Origin: an uncultured Erythrobacter sp.
GTDB taxonomy: Bacteria > Pseudomonadota > Alphaproteobacteria > Sphingomonadales > Sphingomonadaceae
DNA: 64,000 nucleotides
Reading direction: 5' to 3'
Assembly: GCA_947502815.1 (NCBI GenBank)
Contig: CANNBH010000001.1
Location: 1,518,818 to 1,582,817, forward strand
Under the pieces are notes generated by a model. It was not told the DNA's origin and ran no database searches. It saw only the letters and a list, made by a program, of their open reading frames with translations. Made by a program: the position numbers and the translations under genes. Shown here piece by piece: positions 7,677 to 17,090 of this stretch; the stretch's first letter is position 1; every line of letters starts with the position of its first letter.

Positions 7677-8908
7677 TAAAGACGAAGCCAGTTGGTCCTA
7701 TCCCTGATGGATATGGGGCGCACAATGGCGAATTGGCCATTGGCGGGCGTACAGCCAGCGATCTCGTCGCCGCAGCGGGAAAGACACCGCTGTTCGTTTA
7801 TTCACGTGCCCATTTGGACAATCGCGTTGCCGCACTTCGCGCTGCCCTGCCTGCGCGGATCGGGATCAATTATGCGGTAAAGGCCAATCCCCATGCCGAT
7901 GTGATCGCGCATATGGAACCGTTGGTCGATGGTTTTGATATTGCGTCATCGGGCGAATTGGAGATGGTGAATGCGGCAGGAATTGATCCTGCGCGTGTCA
8001 GTTTTGCCGGACCTGGCAAACGCGATGACGAATTGGAGGCGGCGATTGCCGCTGGCGTCACGCTCAATTGCGAATCTGAAGGGGAAGCGGAGCGATCGCT
8101 GGCGATTGGCCAAAAACTGGGCAAAGCGCCGCGCATTGCTATCCGGGTCAATCCTGATTTTGAGCTCAAAGGCTCTGGCATGAAGATGGGCGGCGGGGCG
8201 AAACCGTTTGGTGTAGACGCCGAACGAGTACCCGCGCTTGCCCGCTTGGTGGTGGAGGGGGGTGCCCAGTGGCGCGGGCTTCATATCTTTACCGGCAGCC
8301 AAGCGTTGAGCGCGGACGCCATTATCGAAGCGCAGGGAAATGTTCTCGGCCTTGCAGCGAAACTGGCCAATGAAATCGGCGCACCCCTGCCAAAGCTGAA
8401 TATGGGCGGCGGATTTGGCATTCCCTATTTCCCCAATGACACGGCTTTGGACCTGTCTGCGATCGGCAAGGCGCTGCACACCTATGTCGATGAATTGCCC
8501 GAATCCTTCACCGAAACAGAGCTTTGCCTTGAGTTGGGGCGCTATCTTGTGGGGGAGGCCGGCGTTTACCTGTGCCGGGTTATTGACCGCAAAGTGAGCC
8601 ATGGAACGACCTATTTGGTGACAGATGGAGGCTTGCATCATCAGCTTGCCGCCTCAGGCAATTTTGGCACCGTTGTGCGTCGCAATTACCCGGTTGCCAT
8701 CGCGTCACGCTATGATGCGGAGCCAAGCGATGTGGTTAACGTGGTCGGTTGCCTTTGCACCCCGCTTGACCGTTTGGCTGATAACGCGCTCATGCCCGCG
8801 GCCAAGGTTGGCGATATCGTGGCGGTGTTTTGCGCTGGAGCATACGGCGCATCGGCGTCTCCGACGGCTTTCCTAGGGCACGGCCCGGCCGCCGAATTGC
8901 TGGTTTAG
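7673..8908 (+). CDS. PLP-dependent decarboxylase, exosortase A system-associated
   Basis: A 411-residue fold-type III enzyme of the diaminopimelate/ornithine decarboxylase family (TIGR03099-like). The PLP lysine is Lys70 in YAVKANPH. The phosphate-binding glycine motif is GGGFGIPYF, and the HIFTGSQ and CLELGRYLVGEAG motifs are present. The cysteine in VVGCLCTPLD matches the active-site cysteine of the family. The real substrate of this subfamily is not known. It is coupled to the ligase by an ATGA overlap. A 174-base gap then separates it from the export operon, so it is probably the last gene of its transcript. Confidence 0.92.
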   Translation: MIKTKPVGPIPDGYGAHNGELAIGGRTASDLVAAAGKTPLFVYSRAHLDNRVAALRAALPARIGINYAVKANPHADVIAHMEPLVDGFDIASSGELEMVNAAGIDPARVSFAGPGKRDDELEAAIAAGVTLNCESEGEAERSLAIGQKLGKAPRIAIRVNPDFELKGSGMKMGGGAKPFGVDAERVPALARLVVEGGAQWRGLHIFTGSQALSADAIIEAQGNVLGLAAKLANEIGAPLPKLNMGGGFGIPYFPNDTALDLSAIGKALHTYVDELPESFTETELCLELGRYLVGEAGVYLCRVIDRKVSHGTTYLVTDGGLHHQLAASGNFGTVVRRNYPVAIASRYDAEPSDVVNVVGCLCTPLDRLADNALMPAAKVGDIVAVFCAGAYGASASPTAFLGHGPAAELLV

Positions 8909-9082
8909 TCTTTGCCAGAGCACTGTCCCGATATGGGATGGGAGCGGAAATGACCCAGTATCACTAACAATATGTTCACCATTATCAGCGACAAACAACG
9001 GGTCACTCGCGGACCCAGATGTGCAGGTCGCTCCTGAAGCACGCATCCCGGTCTGCAGCACCGACCCAAGGATACGTATCAA

Positions 9083-9724
9083 ATGCTCAAGTCAATGCCA
9101 CTCACTCGCTGCGCGGGAATAGCTCTCGCCACCGCCACTTTGTCTGCATGCGCTGCAGGCGGGGCAGAACTGCCGTCTGCCAGCTACACCGGGGAACCAA
9201 CCGAGCCGAGTGCTGAATACATCATCGGTCCATTGGACAAGGTGACGATCCATGTCTGGCGCAATCCAGAGCTGAGCGCGGAAGACATTCAGGTCCGTCC
9301 AGATGGCCGGATCACGATCCCATTGGTTCGCGATATGCCCGCCGTAGGTAAGACCGCGACACAGCTTCAAAACGACATCCATGACGAGCTGGTTCAATAT
9401 ATCGAGCAGCCGATCGTTTCAGTCATCGTCAATGAGTTCAATTCCACATTCGAGCAACAAATCCGCATAGTCGGCTCCACTGAACAGCCCGCGTCGTTGC
9501 CGTACCGTGCGAACATGACGGTTCTGGACGCGATGATTGCGGTTGGCGGTCTTGGCGAATTTGCGGCGGGCAACCGCGCCAAACTGCTTCGCATTAACCG
9601 AGAAACCGGCGTGCAAACCGAATACCGTTTGCGCCTTTCAGACTTGCTTAAACGCGGTGACAGCAGCGCCAACGTGATGCTGACACCGGGCGACACCATC
9701 ATCATTCCGGAGAGTCGCTTCTAA
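9083..9724 (+). CDS. polysaccharide export lipoprotein, XrtA-type
   Basis: A 213-residue outer-membrane export protein of the Wza class. The lipobox LSAC places the acylated cysteine at residue 23. The mature part has a Poly_export domain (IIGPLDKVTIHVWRNPELS, then RPDGRITIPLV) and one SLBB domain, ending in LTPGDTIIIPESRF. An AAGGA sequence ten bases upstream supports the ATG at 9083; a second in-frame ATG is at 9095. It opens the plus-strand polysaccharide operon. It is short compared with Wza, as is usual for the XrtA-linked form. Confidence 0.92.
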   Translation: MLKSMPLTRCAGIALATATLSACAAGGAELPSASYTGEPTEPSAEYIIGPLDKVTIHVWRNPELSAEDIQVRPDGRITIPLVRDMPAVGKTATQLQNDIHDELVQYIEQPIVSVIVNEFNSTFEQQIRIVGSTEQPASLPYRANMTVLDAMIAVGGLGEFAAGNRAKLLRINRETGVQTEYRLRLSDLLKRGDSSANVMLTPGDTIIIPESRF

Positions 9725-9736
9725 GGCGCGCGCACA

Positions 9737-11260
9737 ATGAACGAGATTTTCGAAGAAGTACGCACAGCGCTCTACTCAGTTTGGCACCGGCGCTGGCTGG
9801 CGCTGGCTGTTGCCTGGGGTGTTTGCCTGCTTGGCTGGTTAGTGGTCGCGATGATCCCGAACACCTATGAATCCAAAGCGCGCATCTATGTTGATGTTGA
9901 TGATGTTCTTTCCGAACAACTCGGCATTGCAGGCGATGGCCGTGAAGAGATCACCAAGGTGCGCCAAACCCTTTTGGGTTCGGTCAATTTGGAGAAAGTG
10001 ATCACATCCACCGAATTGGGCGAAGGGATTTCCGAACGCAGCCAAATGGATGCAGCCATTGCGAGTCTGGCGCAAAATGTTCGGGTTGAGAGCGAGCAGG
10101 ACAATCTGTTTTCGATCACAGCCGAAGTCGGCAAAAGCGGCCTGAGCGATTCTCAGAACGCCGTTCTTGCGCGCAACGTCGTGCAAAAGCTGCTCGACAT
10201 TTTTCGCGAAGAGCACATTTCGGGCAACCGCGCAGAAATCAGCGGCGCGATCGCGGATCTCAATGATCAGCTCGAAGAGCGAAAGTTGGAACTGGAAGCG
10301 GCCGAAGAACGCCGTCTGACCTTTGAAACGCAATATCCCGAATTGATCGGCGGATCGCAAACTTTGTCGACCAAGGTGCAGCAATCCCGCACCGAACTGC
10401 GCGACATTGACGCCAATCTTGCCGCTGCGGAAAGCGCGCTTGCGGCGATCAGCAGTCAATTGTCCACGACCCCGCGCACGATTGCGGGCGGGGCGAATGC
10501 TGTCGGGCCGCGTGCGTCCTTGCTGCAAGTGCAATCCCAGCTTGCAGAGCTGCGTTCGCGCGGGCTCACGGATCAGCATCCTGATGTCGTTTCAACATCA
10601 CGTCAGGTCGAAATATTGACGCGCCAAGTGGCAGCATCCGGGCCTGCTGCCGATACCGGCACGCCCAATCCTGCCTATTCATCATTGCTTGCGGTCCGCG
10701 CCGACCGCCAGGCCGGTGTGGAGGCGTTGCAGGCCCGCCGTGCTGCGATCCAATCCTCGTTGGCATCTTTGATGGCCAGCCAAGCGTCAGAGCCGGCTGT
10801 CGCCGCCGAAGCGAACCGGATCAGCCGAGATTACGACGTGCTGCGCACCAATTACGAAAGGCTCTTAGAAGACCGTGAAAAGCTGCGCACGCGCGGCGAT
10901 GTGGTCGACGAAACGAGCCAGTATAAGTTCGACCTTGTCGATCCGCCGGTTGTTCCCCAATCGCCCGCCGCTCCGAACCGTCCGTTGCTCCTAATCGGAG
11001 TGTTGTTCGTCGGGATCGCAGCTGGGGCAGGGGTGGCATACGCTTTGAGCCAACTGCGTTCGAGCTTTGCAACGCCGAACAAGCTAGAAAAATCGATGGG
11101 TCTGCCGGTTATCGGTTCGATCTCTTTGGCAGTCTCGGATGCAGCCAAGTCGCTGAGTCGCAAACGGTTCAAGCAATTTGCTGCGGCATCAGCCGGATTG
11201 GTTGGTGTTTTGGTGATCTTGCTTGTCGTTGAGATCGTCTCTGTCGGAACGATTGCGTGA
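9737..11260 (+). CDS. polysaccharide chain-length determinant, XrtA-type
   Basis: A 507-residue inner-membrane Wzz/GNVR-type protein (TIGR03007-like). A transmembrane segment lies near residues 20-42. A long periplasmic coiled-coil region rich in Glu, Leu and Ala spans about 170-400. A second membrane segment lies near 415-436 and a third at about 477-500. The extra C-terminal segment means the C-terminus may lie on the opposite side from that of classic Wzz. It partners the separate tyrosine kinase encoded next, and together they would control polymer length and export. Confidence 0.92.
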   Translation: MNEIFEEVRTALYSVWHRRWLALAVAWGVCLLGWLVVAMIPNTYESKARIYVDVDDVLSEQLGIAGDGREEITKVRQTLLGSVNLEKVITSTELGEGISERSQMDAAIASLAQNVRVESEQDNLFSITAEVGKSGLSDSQNAVLARNVVQKLLDIFREEHISGNRAEISGAIADLNDQLEERKLELEAAEERRLTFETQYPELIGGSQTLSTKVQQSRTELRDIDANLAAAESALAAISSQLSTTPRTIAGGANAVGPRASLLQVQSQLAELRSRGLTDQHPDVVSTSRQVEILTRQVAASGPAADTGTPNPAYSSLLAVRADRQAGVEALQARRAAIQSSLASLMASQASEPAVAAEANRISRDYDVLRTNYERLLEDREKLRTRGDVVDETSQYKFDLVDPPVVPQSPAAPNRPLLLIGVLFVGIAAGAGVAYALSQLRSSFATPNKLEKSMGLPVIGSISLAVSDAAKSLSRKRFKQFAAASAGLVGVLVILLVVEIVSVGTIA

Positions 11261-11270
11261 GGGGGCGGCT

Positions 11271-12305
11271 ATGACTGAACAAAGCAAAATTGACCGGGAA
11301 AACTCCCAGCGCACGCCGAAAAAGGTTTCCTTGTTCGAGCGGGCAGATGCCGCCTTTGGTTTGGACAATTTGGGACCCTCCTCGGTCCCCAAAAACCTTC
11401 CAAAGGGCAAGGTTGTTGCGCCTCGCGCCAAAGCGTCGGCGGTTGCGGACAGCGCAGTTGAAAGACCGATTGAGCGCAGAGCCGCTGCCCCTCAACCGGT
11501 GCCTGCTGCGGTGTATGAACCAGCGCCGAAACCCGTTTCCGAACCCGAAGTGGCGGCGCCCGTTCGCGCCGTTACCTTGTGCGGGCCGCGCATGGAAATT
11601 GGCCGCGACTATCTCGCTGATGCGGATCTAATCGTGCCAGAAAACCCTGTGACGGGGCTGCTTGAAGAATTTCGCATCGTAAAGCGCGAATTGCTCGCCG
11701 ATGCTCGCGCCAGCGATGTTGACAATGCACGCCGCATTCTGATCTGTTCGCCGCTGCCTGGCGAAGGCAAAACCTATTGCGCCACGAACCTTGCGATCGC
11801 TCTGGCTGCAGAGCGGGATATTGAGGTTGTGTTGGTCGATGCTGATATGATCAACCCATCGATCACGCGCCGTCTTGGGGTTGAGGCAGGTGCCGGGTTG
11901 ATGGATGCTTTGGCAGACAAAACACTCAAACCAGAAGAATTGGTTTCGCCAACTGATATTGATGGTCTGTTCATCATGCCCGCTGGCACCAGCAGCGCGC
12001 GCGATGCGGAATATTTGACCAGCACCAGAACACAGCAAGTGCTCGATCGCCTAACGCGCGGCGCGCCAAATCGCTTTATCATTTTCGATACACCGCCTGC
12101 TCTTGCCGCATCGCCAGCCGCCGAATTGGCCGCGCATGTTGGTCAGGCCGTTTTGGTGGTTCGCGCCGATCAAACCGGTCGCGCGTCTTTGGACGATGCG
12201 TGCCAGCTGTTGTCGGCATGCCCAGATATTAAGCTGCTTCTTAACGCAGCACAATTCAGCCCGTCGGGTCGCCGTTTTGGCGATTACGGCGAAAGGGAGG
12301 AATAA
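11271..12305 (+). CDS. BY-kinase-type tyrosine autokinase / CpsD-like ATPase, XrtA-associated
   Basis: A 344-residue cytoplasmic P-loop protein (TIGR03018-like). After a proline/alanine-rich N-terminus of about 120 residues come the Walker A motif PGEGKT at 163-168, the Walker A-prime VLVDADMINPS and the Walker B FIIFDTPPAL. I chose ATG 11271, preceded by GAGGGGGCGG, rather than the open upstream frame that overlaps the chain-length gene. The C-terminus, PSGRRFGDYGEREE, holds a single tyrosine instead of the tyrosine cluster of Wzc and CpsD. It may therefore act mainly as an ATPase switch for the chain-length protein. Confidence 0.9.
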   Translation: MTEQSKIDRENSQRTPKKVSLFERADAAFGLDNLGPSSVPKNLPKGKVVAPRAKASAVADSAVERPIERRAAAPQPVPAAVYEPAPKPVSEPEVAAPVRAVTLCGPRMEIGRDYLADADLIVPENPVTGLLEEFRIVKRELLADARASDVDNARRILICSPLPGEGKTYCATNLAIALAAERDIEVVLVDADMINPSITRRLGVEAGAGLMDALADKTLKPEELVSPTDIDGLFIMPAGTSSARDAEYLTSTRTQQVLDRLTRGAPNRFIIFDTPPALAASPAAELAAHVGQAVLVVRADQTGRASLDDACQLLSACPDIKLLLNAAQFSPSGRRFGDYGEREE

Positions 12306-12307
12306 TC

Positions 12308-13927
12308 ATGCGCTTCTCAAAAGGAACGCTTTTGGTCGGATTGGCTGCGGGTGTCGTTGCCAATCCTGCTTTCGCTCAAGATTCCGGTTCGCGCGGCAGT
12401 GATCGCGCGGTCACCGTTCAACCCTATATCGAAGTCAGCCAAATTCTGTCCGCAGAACTGACGCCGGGCGATGAAGTGGTGACGTTCACACAGATCGCCG
12501 CAGGGGTCGATTTGAACGCTCAGGGCCGCAATTCAGGGGCATCTGTCTCGGTTCGGTATGAGCGGAACATCGGTTATGGCGACGCGGTTGATAACGACAC
12601 GATCAGCGGCATCGCCCGCGGTTATGTCGCGGTTGTTCCGCAAACTCTCAACCTCGAAGCAGGCGCATTGGCCAGCCGCACACGGCTTGACGGAGGCGGC
12701 GCTGTTTCGCCCAATCCGTTGGTAAGCGCCGATGCCACCAGCCAGACTTACGCGCTTTACGCAGGTCCAACGTTGTCAACGCGCGTCGGTGCGGTTGATC
12801 TCACCGCAAATGCGCGGGTGGGATACAATCGCTTTGAAACCGATGATGCGGTCTTGGATGCCAATGGCAATCCGGTCGATATCTTTGACGACAGCGTCAC
12901 CTACAGTGGCCAAGTCCGAGCAGGAACGCGCCCTGGCGATGTTCTGCCGATCGGCGTCGCCGTAACCGCAGGCGGTTATCAGGAAGATATCTCCAACCTC
13001 GATCAACGCGTCCGCGATGTTTATGTGCGCGGTGATGTTGTTGTTCCAGTCAGCCCAACTCTGGCTCTGACCGGGGGCGTTGGATACGAAGATGTCGAAG
13101 TGTCGAGCCGCGATGCGCTGCGCGATGCCAATGGCGATCCTGTAATCGGCAATGATGGACGGCTTGTCACAGACACCGCTTCTCCGCGCCTTGTCGCGTT
13201 TGATGTGGATGGCTTGCTTTGGGATGTCGGCGTTCTGTGGCGGCCCAGTTCGCGCACATCGCTCGCTGCGAGTGTTGGCGAACGCTACGATTCGACTACC
13301 TATTACGGTTCATTCACCTATGTTCCGAGTGAGCGCAGTTCGCTCGGCATCAATGTCTATGACGGCATTTCTGGTGTCGGCGGTGCTCTCAACAATTCGC
13401 TGGCGAGCTTGTCGAGCGATTTTGTCGCCTCGCGCAATCCTTTAACGGGTGATTTCGGCGGCCTTGTGTCGGGCACGGATGGCGGCGGCCTTGTCAATTC
13501 GCTGGGTTCGGCGCGTTCTTCCGCATTCCGGGGCCGCGGTGTCTCTGCCTATTACCAACGCCAGATCGGCCGGCTCACCGCTGCCTTTGGAGCTGGATAT
13601 GATCGCCGCACCTTTATCGCAGCCTCTGGGTCCGCGTTGGAAGCGGCCGATGGCCTGACCGATGAAAGCTACTACCTCACCGGGGCATTGACCCGTGAAG
13701 TTGGGCGCAGCGGCACACTACAAACCAACGCCTACATCAATTGGTTTGATGCAGGCGCAGGGGATGGCGATCTGACCGCGTTTGGCGCTTCGGCGGCTTA
13801 CAACCGGCTTATCACCGGCAGGCTTTCCGCCCGTGCGGCGGTTGCCGTTGACTATTTTGACAGCGATTTCTCAGCAGAAGATTTCGCCACCGCAACGGCG
13901 CTGCTTGGCCTGCGCTACGATTTCTGA
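12308..13927 (+). CDS. outer-membrane beta-barrel protein of the XrtA polysaccharide locus
   Basis: A 539-residue protein with a signal peptide (cleavage after NPAFA near residue 24). The rest is rich in alternating hydrophobic strands with Asp/Asn/Gly turns and ends in LLGLRYDF. A terminal phenylalanine is typical of barrels inserted by the Bam complex. It corresponds to the TIGR03016-type outer-membrane protein of exosortase loci. In some genomes such proteins carry misleading names such as YajC, which this is not. It starts two bases after the kinase stop. A role as secretin-like or accessory channel for the polymer is inferred from context. Confidence 0.85.
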   Translation: MRFSKGTLLVGLAAGVVANPAFAQDSGSRGSDRAVTVQPYIEVSQILSAELTPGDEVVTFTQIAAGVDLNAQGRNSGASVSVRYERNIGYGDAVDNDTISGIARGYVAVVPQTLNLEAGALASRTRLDGGGAVSPNPLVSADATSQTYALYAGPTLSTRVGAVDLTANARVGYNRFETDDAVLDANGNPVDIFDDSVTYSGQVRAGTRPGDVLPIGVAVTAGGYQEDISNLDQRVRDVYVRGDVVVPVSPTLALTGGVGYEDVEVSSRDALRDANGDPVIGNDGRLVTDTASPRLVAFDVDGLLWDVGVLWRPSSRTSLAASVGERYDSTTYYGSFTYVPSERSSLGINVYDGISGVGGALNNSLASLSSDFVASRNPLTGDFGGLVSGTDGGGLVNSLGSARSSAFRGRGVSAYYQRQIGRLTAAFGAGYDRRTFIAASGSALEAADGLTDESYYLTGALTREVGRSGTLQTNAYINWFDAGAGDGDLTAFGASAAYNRLITGRLSARAAVAVDYFDSDFSAEDFATATALLGLRYDF

Positions 13928-13947
13928 TCCACGGAGCTTTCAACGTC

Positions 13948-15102
13948 ATGTACGATCAATATTACGGCTTTAGCGGACGACCATTTCAGCTGACCCCTGA
14001 TCCCGATTTCTATTTTGAAAGCGGCAGCCACAAAAAAGCGATGAGCTATCTTGGATACGGCCTCAACCAAGGTGAAGGCTTTATTGTCATCACGGGTGAA
14101 GTCGGCGCGGGCAAATCGACGCTGGTTGCGCATTTGATGGAGCGGATCGACCGCGCCGCGCTGACAGTGGCGCAAATCGTTACCACGGCTCTTGATGGGG
14201 AAGAGTTGATCCATGTGGTCGCCGCGGCCTTTGGCCTAGAGGTTGAAGGCCGCGATAAGGCAAGTGCATTGGGCGCGATTGAAAGCTTCCTCCAAGACGA
14301 AGCGCGCGCCGGACGCCGGTGCCTTTTGGTCGTGGATGAATGCCAAAACCTTGACCTCACCGCTCTCGAAGAGCTGCGGATGCTGTCAAACTTTCAATTG
14401 GGCGCGCATCCCTTACTGCAAAGCTTGCTGCTGGGTCAGCCTGAGTTTCGCCGGACTTTGGCGCATCATCCTGACTTAGAGCAATTGCGTCAGCGGATCA
14501 TCGCTTCGCACCATCTTGAAGCGCTCGATGCGGATGAAGTGGAAGATTACATCCACCACCGTCTTACGCATGTGGGCTGGGATGGCCGGCCTTTGTTCGA
14601 AGACGGGCTATTGTCCGCGCTCTATGGCGCGACCGATGGTATTCCGCGCCGCGTCAACCAGGTTATGAACCGTCTCTTGCTGTTGGGTGCAATTGAGGAA
14701 CAAGACGCTGTTGGCACCGCAATGTTGGATGCTGTTCTTGCCGAAATGTCTGCCGATCAATCGCGCGGATCGCGCGCCGAACCCAGCCCGTTGAGCATCG
14801 AACCCGACGCAGCAAGCCCCGCGTCGGACAAGGACATCGACAGTGTTCCTGCTGCCGAAGTGGCCGCTTTGCTGGCCGAACGCGATGCACGCACAGCGGA
14901 TCTGGAGGCGGCAATCAATGAACTGCAGGCGGCAGGCGCACAAGGCAGTGTCGCATCAGAAGTCGGCGTTGACGAGGCTCACGTGAACGAAGCTCTTAGC
15001 CGGATTGAGCAGCGCCTCGCTGAACAAGAGCGGTCTTTCCGCCATGTTTTGACAATGCTGATCGAATGGCTTGAGGAAGATCCTTCGCGCGAGGCGGCCT
15101 GA
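13948..15102 (+). CDS. XrtA-associated AAA ATPase (ExeA-like)
   Basis: A 384-residue protein with an ExeA-type ATPase core (TIGR03015-like). Walker A, GEVGAGKST, is at residues 50-58; Walker B is LLVVDECQNL; sensor-like sequence follows in LRMLSNFQ. The start MYDQYYGFSGRPFQLTPDP is the canonical N-terminus of this family. The C-terminal 100 residues are acidic and coiled-coil-like (repeated Glu/Ala). It probably powers or regulates assembly of the envelope export machine. Which step it drives is not established by sequence. Confidence 0.9.
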   Translation: MYDQYYGFSGRPFQLTPDPDFYFESGSHKKAMSYLGYGLNQGEGFIVITGEVGAGKSTLVAHLMERIDRAALTVAQIVTTALDGEELIHVVAAAFGLEVEGRDKASALGAIESFLQDEARAGRRCLLVVDECQNLDLTALEELRMLSNFQLGAHPLLQSLLLGQPEFRRTLAHHPDLEQLRQRIIASHHLEALDADEVEDYIHHRLTHVGWDGRPLFEDGLLSALYGATDGIPRRVNQVMNRLLLLGAIEEQDAVGTAMLDAVLAEMSADQSRGSRAEPSPLSIEPDAASPASDKDIDSVPAAEVAALLAERDARTADLEAAINELQAAGAQGSVASEVGVDEAHVNEALSRIEQRLAEQERSFRHVLTMLIEWLEEDPSREAA

Positions 15103-15104
15103 TC

Positions 15105-16019
15105 ATGAACGCGCAAAGTTCATTCCCGGACACAGACACGCGAATAGCAAACGGTCTTTCCGTCGATGTCGAAGATTGGTTTCAAGTCGGTGCCTTCGAA
15201 AATGTGATTGACCGGGATGACTGGGATACGCTGCGCACGCGCGTTGATAACAATATCGACCGGATACTGGACCTGTTCGCTGAAGCGGATGTGAGCGCGA
15301 CATTCTTCACATTGGGCTGGGTCGCCAAACGGCACCCGGCTATGATCCGCCGGATCGCCGATGCAGGGCATGAAATCGCCAGTCACGGCTATGACCATGC
15401 GCGCGTTTTCACATTTGATCGCAAAGGTTTCGGCGAAGACATCCGCCTTGCTCGCGATATTTTGCAAGATTGCTCTGGCAAGAGCGTGACGGGTTATCGT
15501 GCGCCCAGTTTCTCGATCGATCAACGCACGCCTTGGGCGTTCATGGAATTGGCGGAGCAAGGCTACGCCTATTCCTCAAGCGTGGCGCCGGTTGCGCATG
15601 ATCATTATGGTTGGCCAGAAGCCCCGCGTTTTGCCTTTAAGCCGCTGCCTTGGTCGGATTTGATCGAGATTCCGGTGACGACCGCAATATTGGGCGGTCG
15701 CCGGGTCGCGGCAGGCGGAGGCGGTTTTTTCCGCGTTCTGCCTTACGGATTTTCGCGTTGGGCCATTCGGCAAGTGAACCGGCGCGATGAACGACCCGCA
15801 GTGTTTTACTTCCATCCGTGGGAGATCGACCCCGATCAGCCACGCGTGAAGCATGCGCCAATGCGTTCGCGGCTGCGCCATTACACCGGTCTGGAAAAGA
15901 TGGCGGTCAAATTACGCGGCCTCGTGCATGAATTTCGCTGGGGCCGTATGGATGTGCTCGCCCATCGCGAAGCAGCGCGGGCATTAACTTTGGGTTCTGA
16001 AAGCGAGAAGGCCGCTTGA
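15105..16019 (+). CDS. polysaccharide deacetylase, XrtA-type (DUF3473 family)
   Basis: A 304-residue NodB-fold carbohydrate esterase (TIGR03006-like). The motif LSVDVEDWFQ near the N-terminus supplies the catalytic and metal aspartates, and SHGYDH near residue 90 the metal histidines. RAPSFSID is the arginine-containing third motif, and FYFHPWEIDP completes the site. It would remove N-acetyl groups from the growing or exported polysaccharide. The gene starts two bases after the ATPase stop, and its end overlaps the FemAB-like gene by four bases. Confidence 0.92.
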   Translation: MNAQSSFPDTDTRIANGLSVDVEDWFQVGAFENVIDRDDWDTLRTRVDNNIDRILDLFAEADVSATFFTLGWVAKRHPAMIRRIADAGHEIASHGYDHARVFTFDRKGFGEDIRLARDILQDCSGKSVTGYRAPSFSIDQRTPWAFMELAEQGYAYSSSVAPVAHDHYGWPEAPRFAFKPLPWSDLIEIPVTTAILGGRRVAAGGGGFFRVLPYGFSRWAIRQVNRRDERPAVFYFHPWEIDPDQPRVKHAPMRSRLRHYTGLEKMAVKLRGLVHEFRWGRMDVLAHREAARALTLGSESEKAA

Positions 16020-17077
16020 ACGCTCCGGTTAACATGGCTCAACGGGTGTGCATTGCCGACCTATCCGACCCAGCGATGGTGGAGCGGATAGAGGCGTTCG
16101 TGCGCGAGCAGCAAGGCGATGTGTTTCACCGTCCTGCATGGCTCAAAGCCGTGGAAGCCGGTACGGGGCAGCGCGCTTGCGGAATGGTTGCGGAACAATT
16201 GGGCGCTGTAACCGGGTGGTTGCCGCTAACTGAAGTGCGGTCGGTCCTGTTCGGTAAAGCTCTGGTCTCAAGCGGCTTTGGCGTCGGTGGCGGTATTCTC
16301 GCCAATGGTGCGGATGCGGCCGCGATCTTGGCTGACACGGTTCAGGATCACGCCATCAAATTCGGTTTCCCCAGCGTTGAATTGCGCGGCGGGATGGTGC
16401 CTGATGGGTGGCGTGCTTGGGATGATAAGCATTGCAATTTTGCCCGGCCACTGGCTGCGGATGATGAGGCTGAATTGCTCGCCATTCCGCGCAAGGCACG
16501 GGCCGAAGTTCGTAAGGGTCTGAAGAACAATTTGACCGTGCGAATTGGCCGATCAGCAGATGATTTGGCCGATCACTACGCCGTCTATTCCGAAAGCGTG
16601 CGCAATCTAGGGACCCCGGTTTTTCCTAAGTCTCTGTTTCGCGAGATGCTCGGCGCCTTTCCAGAAACCAGCGACATTCTCGCCATTTCGCAGGATGGCA
16701 CGCCGCTGGCGAGTGTTCTGTCGCTCTATCACAACGGTGCCGTTATGCCGTTTTGGGGCGGGGGCAGTTTTGCCGCGCGCGGCGCACGCGCAAACGAGCT
16801 GATGTATTATGAATTGATGCTCCATGCCCGCAAGCAGGGCATGGCCGTGTTCGATTTTGGCCGGTCAAAAACAGACAGCGGGCCGTTTAAGTTCAAGAAA
16901 AACTGGGGCTTTGAACCGCAGCCCCTGACCTATTGCGAATGGACCGCACCCGGCGAGACGCCGCGAGATATTGATCCCACCAGCGAAGCCTATTCGCGCA
17001 AAATTGATGCGTGGAAACGGCTGCCATTGCCCATCGCCAATATGGTTGGGCCCTTTATTTCGCGCAGCCTCGCGTAA
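16016..17077 (+). CDS. FemAB-like protein, XrtA/PEP-CTERM system-associated
   Basis: A 353-residue FemAB/GNAT-fold protein (TIGR03019-like). Motifs include FHRPAWLKAVEAGTG near residue 35, a basic segment IPRKARAEVRKGLKN near 160 and the C-terminal FDFGRSKTDSGPFKFKKNWG. I used the TTG at 16016, which has a GAGAAGG six bases upstream and overlaps the deacetylase stop; the first ATG, at 16034, has no such site. Following deacetylation of the polymer, it may add an acyl or aminoacyl group to the freed amines. That order of action is inference. Confidence 0.87.
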   Translation: MNAPVNMAQRVCIADLSDPAMVERIEAFVREQQGDVFHRPAWLKAVEAGTGQRACGMVAEQLGAVTGWLPLTEVRSVLFGKALVSSGFGVGGGILANGADAAAILADTVQDHAIKFGFPSVELRGGMVPDGWRAWDDKHCNFARPLAADDEAELLAIPRKARAEVRKGLKNNLTVRIGRSADDLADHYAVYSESVRNLGTPVFPKSLFREMLGAFPETSDILAISQDGTPLASVLSLYHNGAVMPFWGGGSFAARGARANELMYYELMLHARKQGMAVFDFGRSKTDSGPFKFKKNWGFEPQPLTYCEWTAPGETPRDIDPTSEAYSRKIDAWKRLPLPIANMVGPFISRSLA

Positions 17078-17090
17078 AGAGGCGCGCATC

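Noticed and set aside
12308..13927. YajC translocase subunit
   Set aside because: Length, signal peptide and terminal phenylalanine show an outer-membrane barrel, not the roughly 110-residue YajC.
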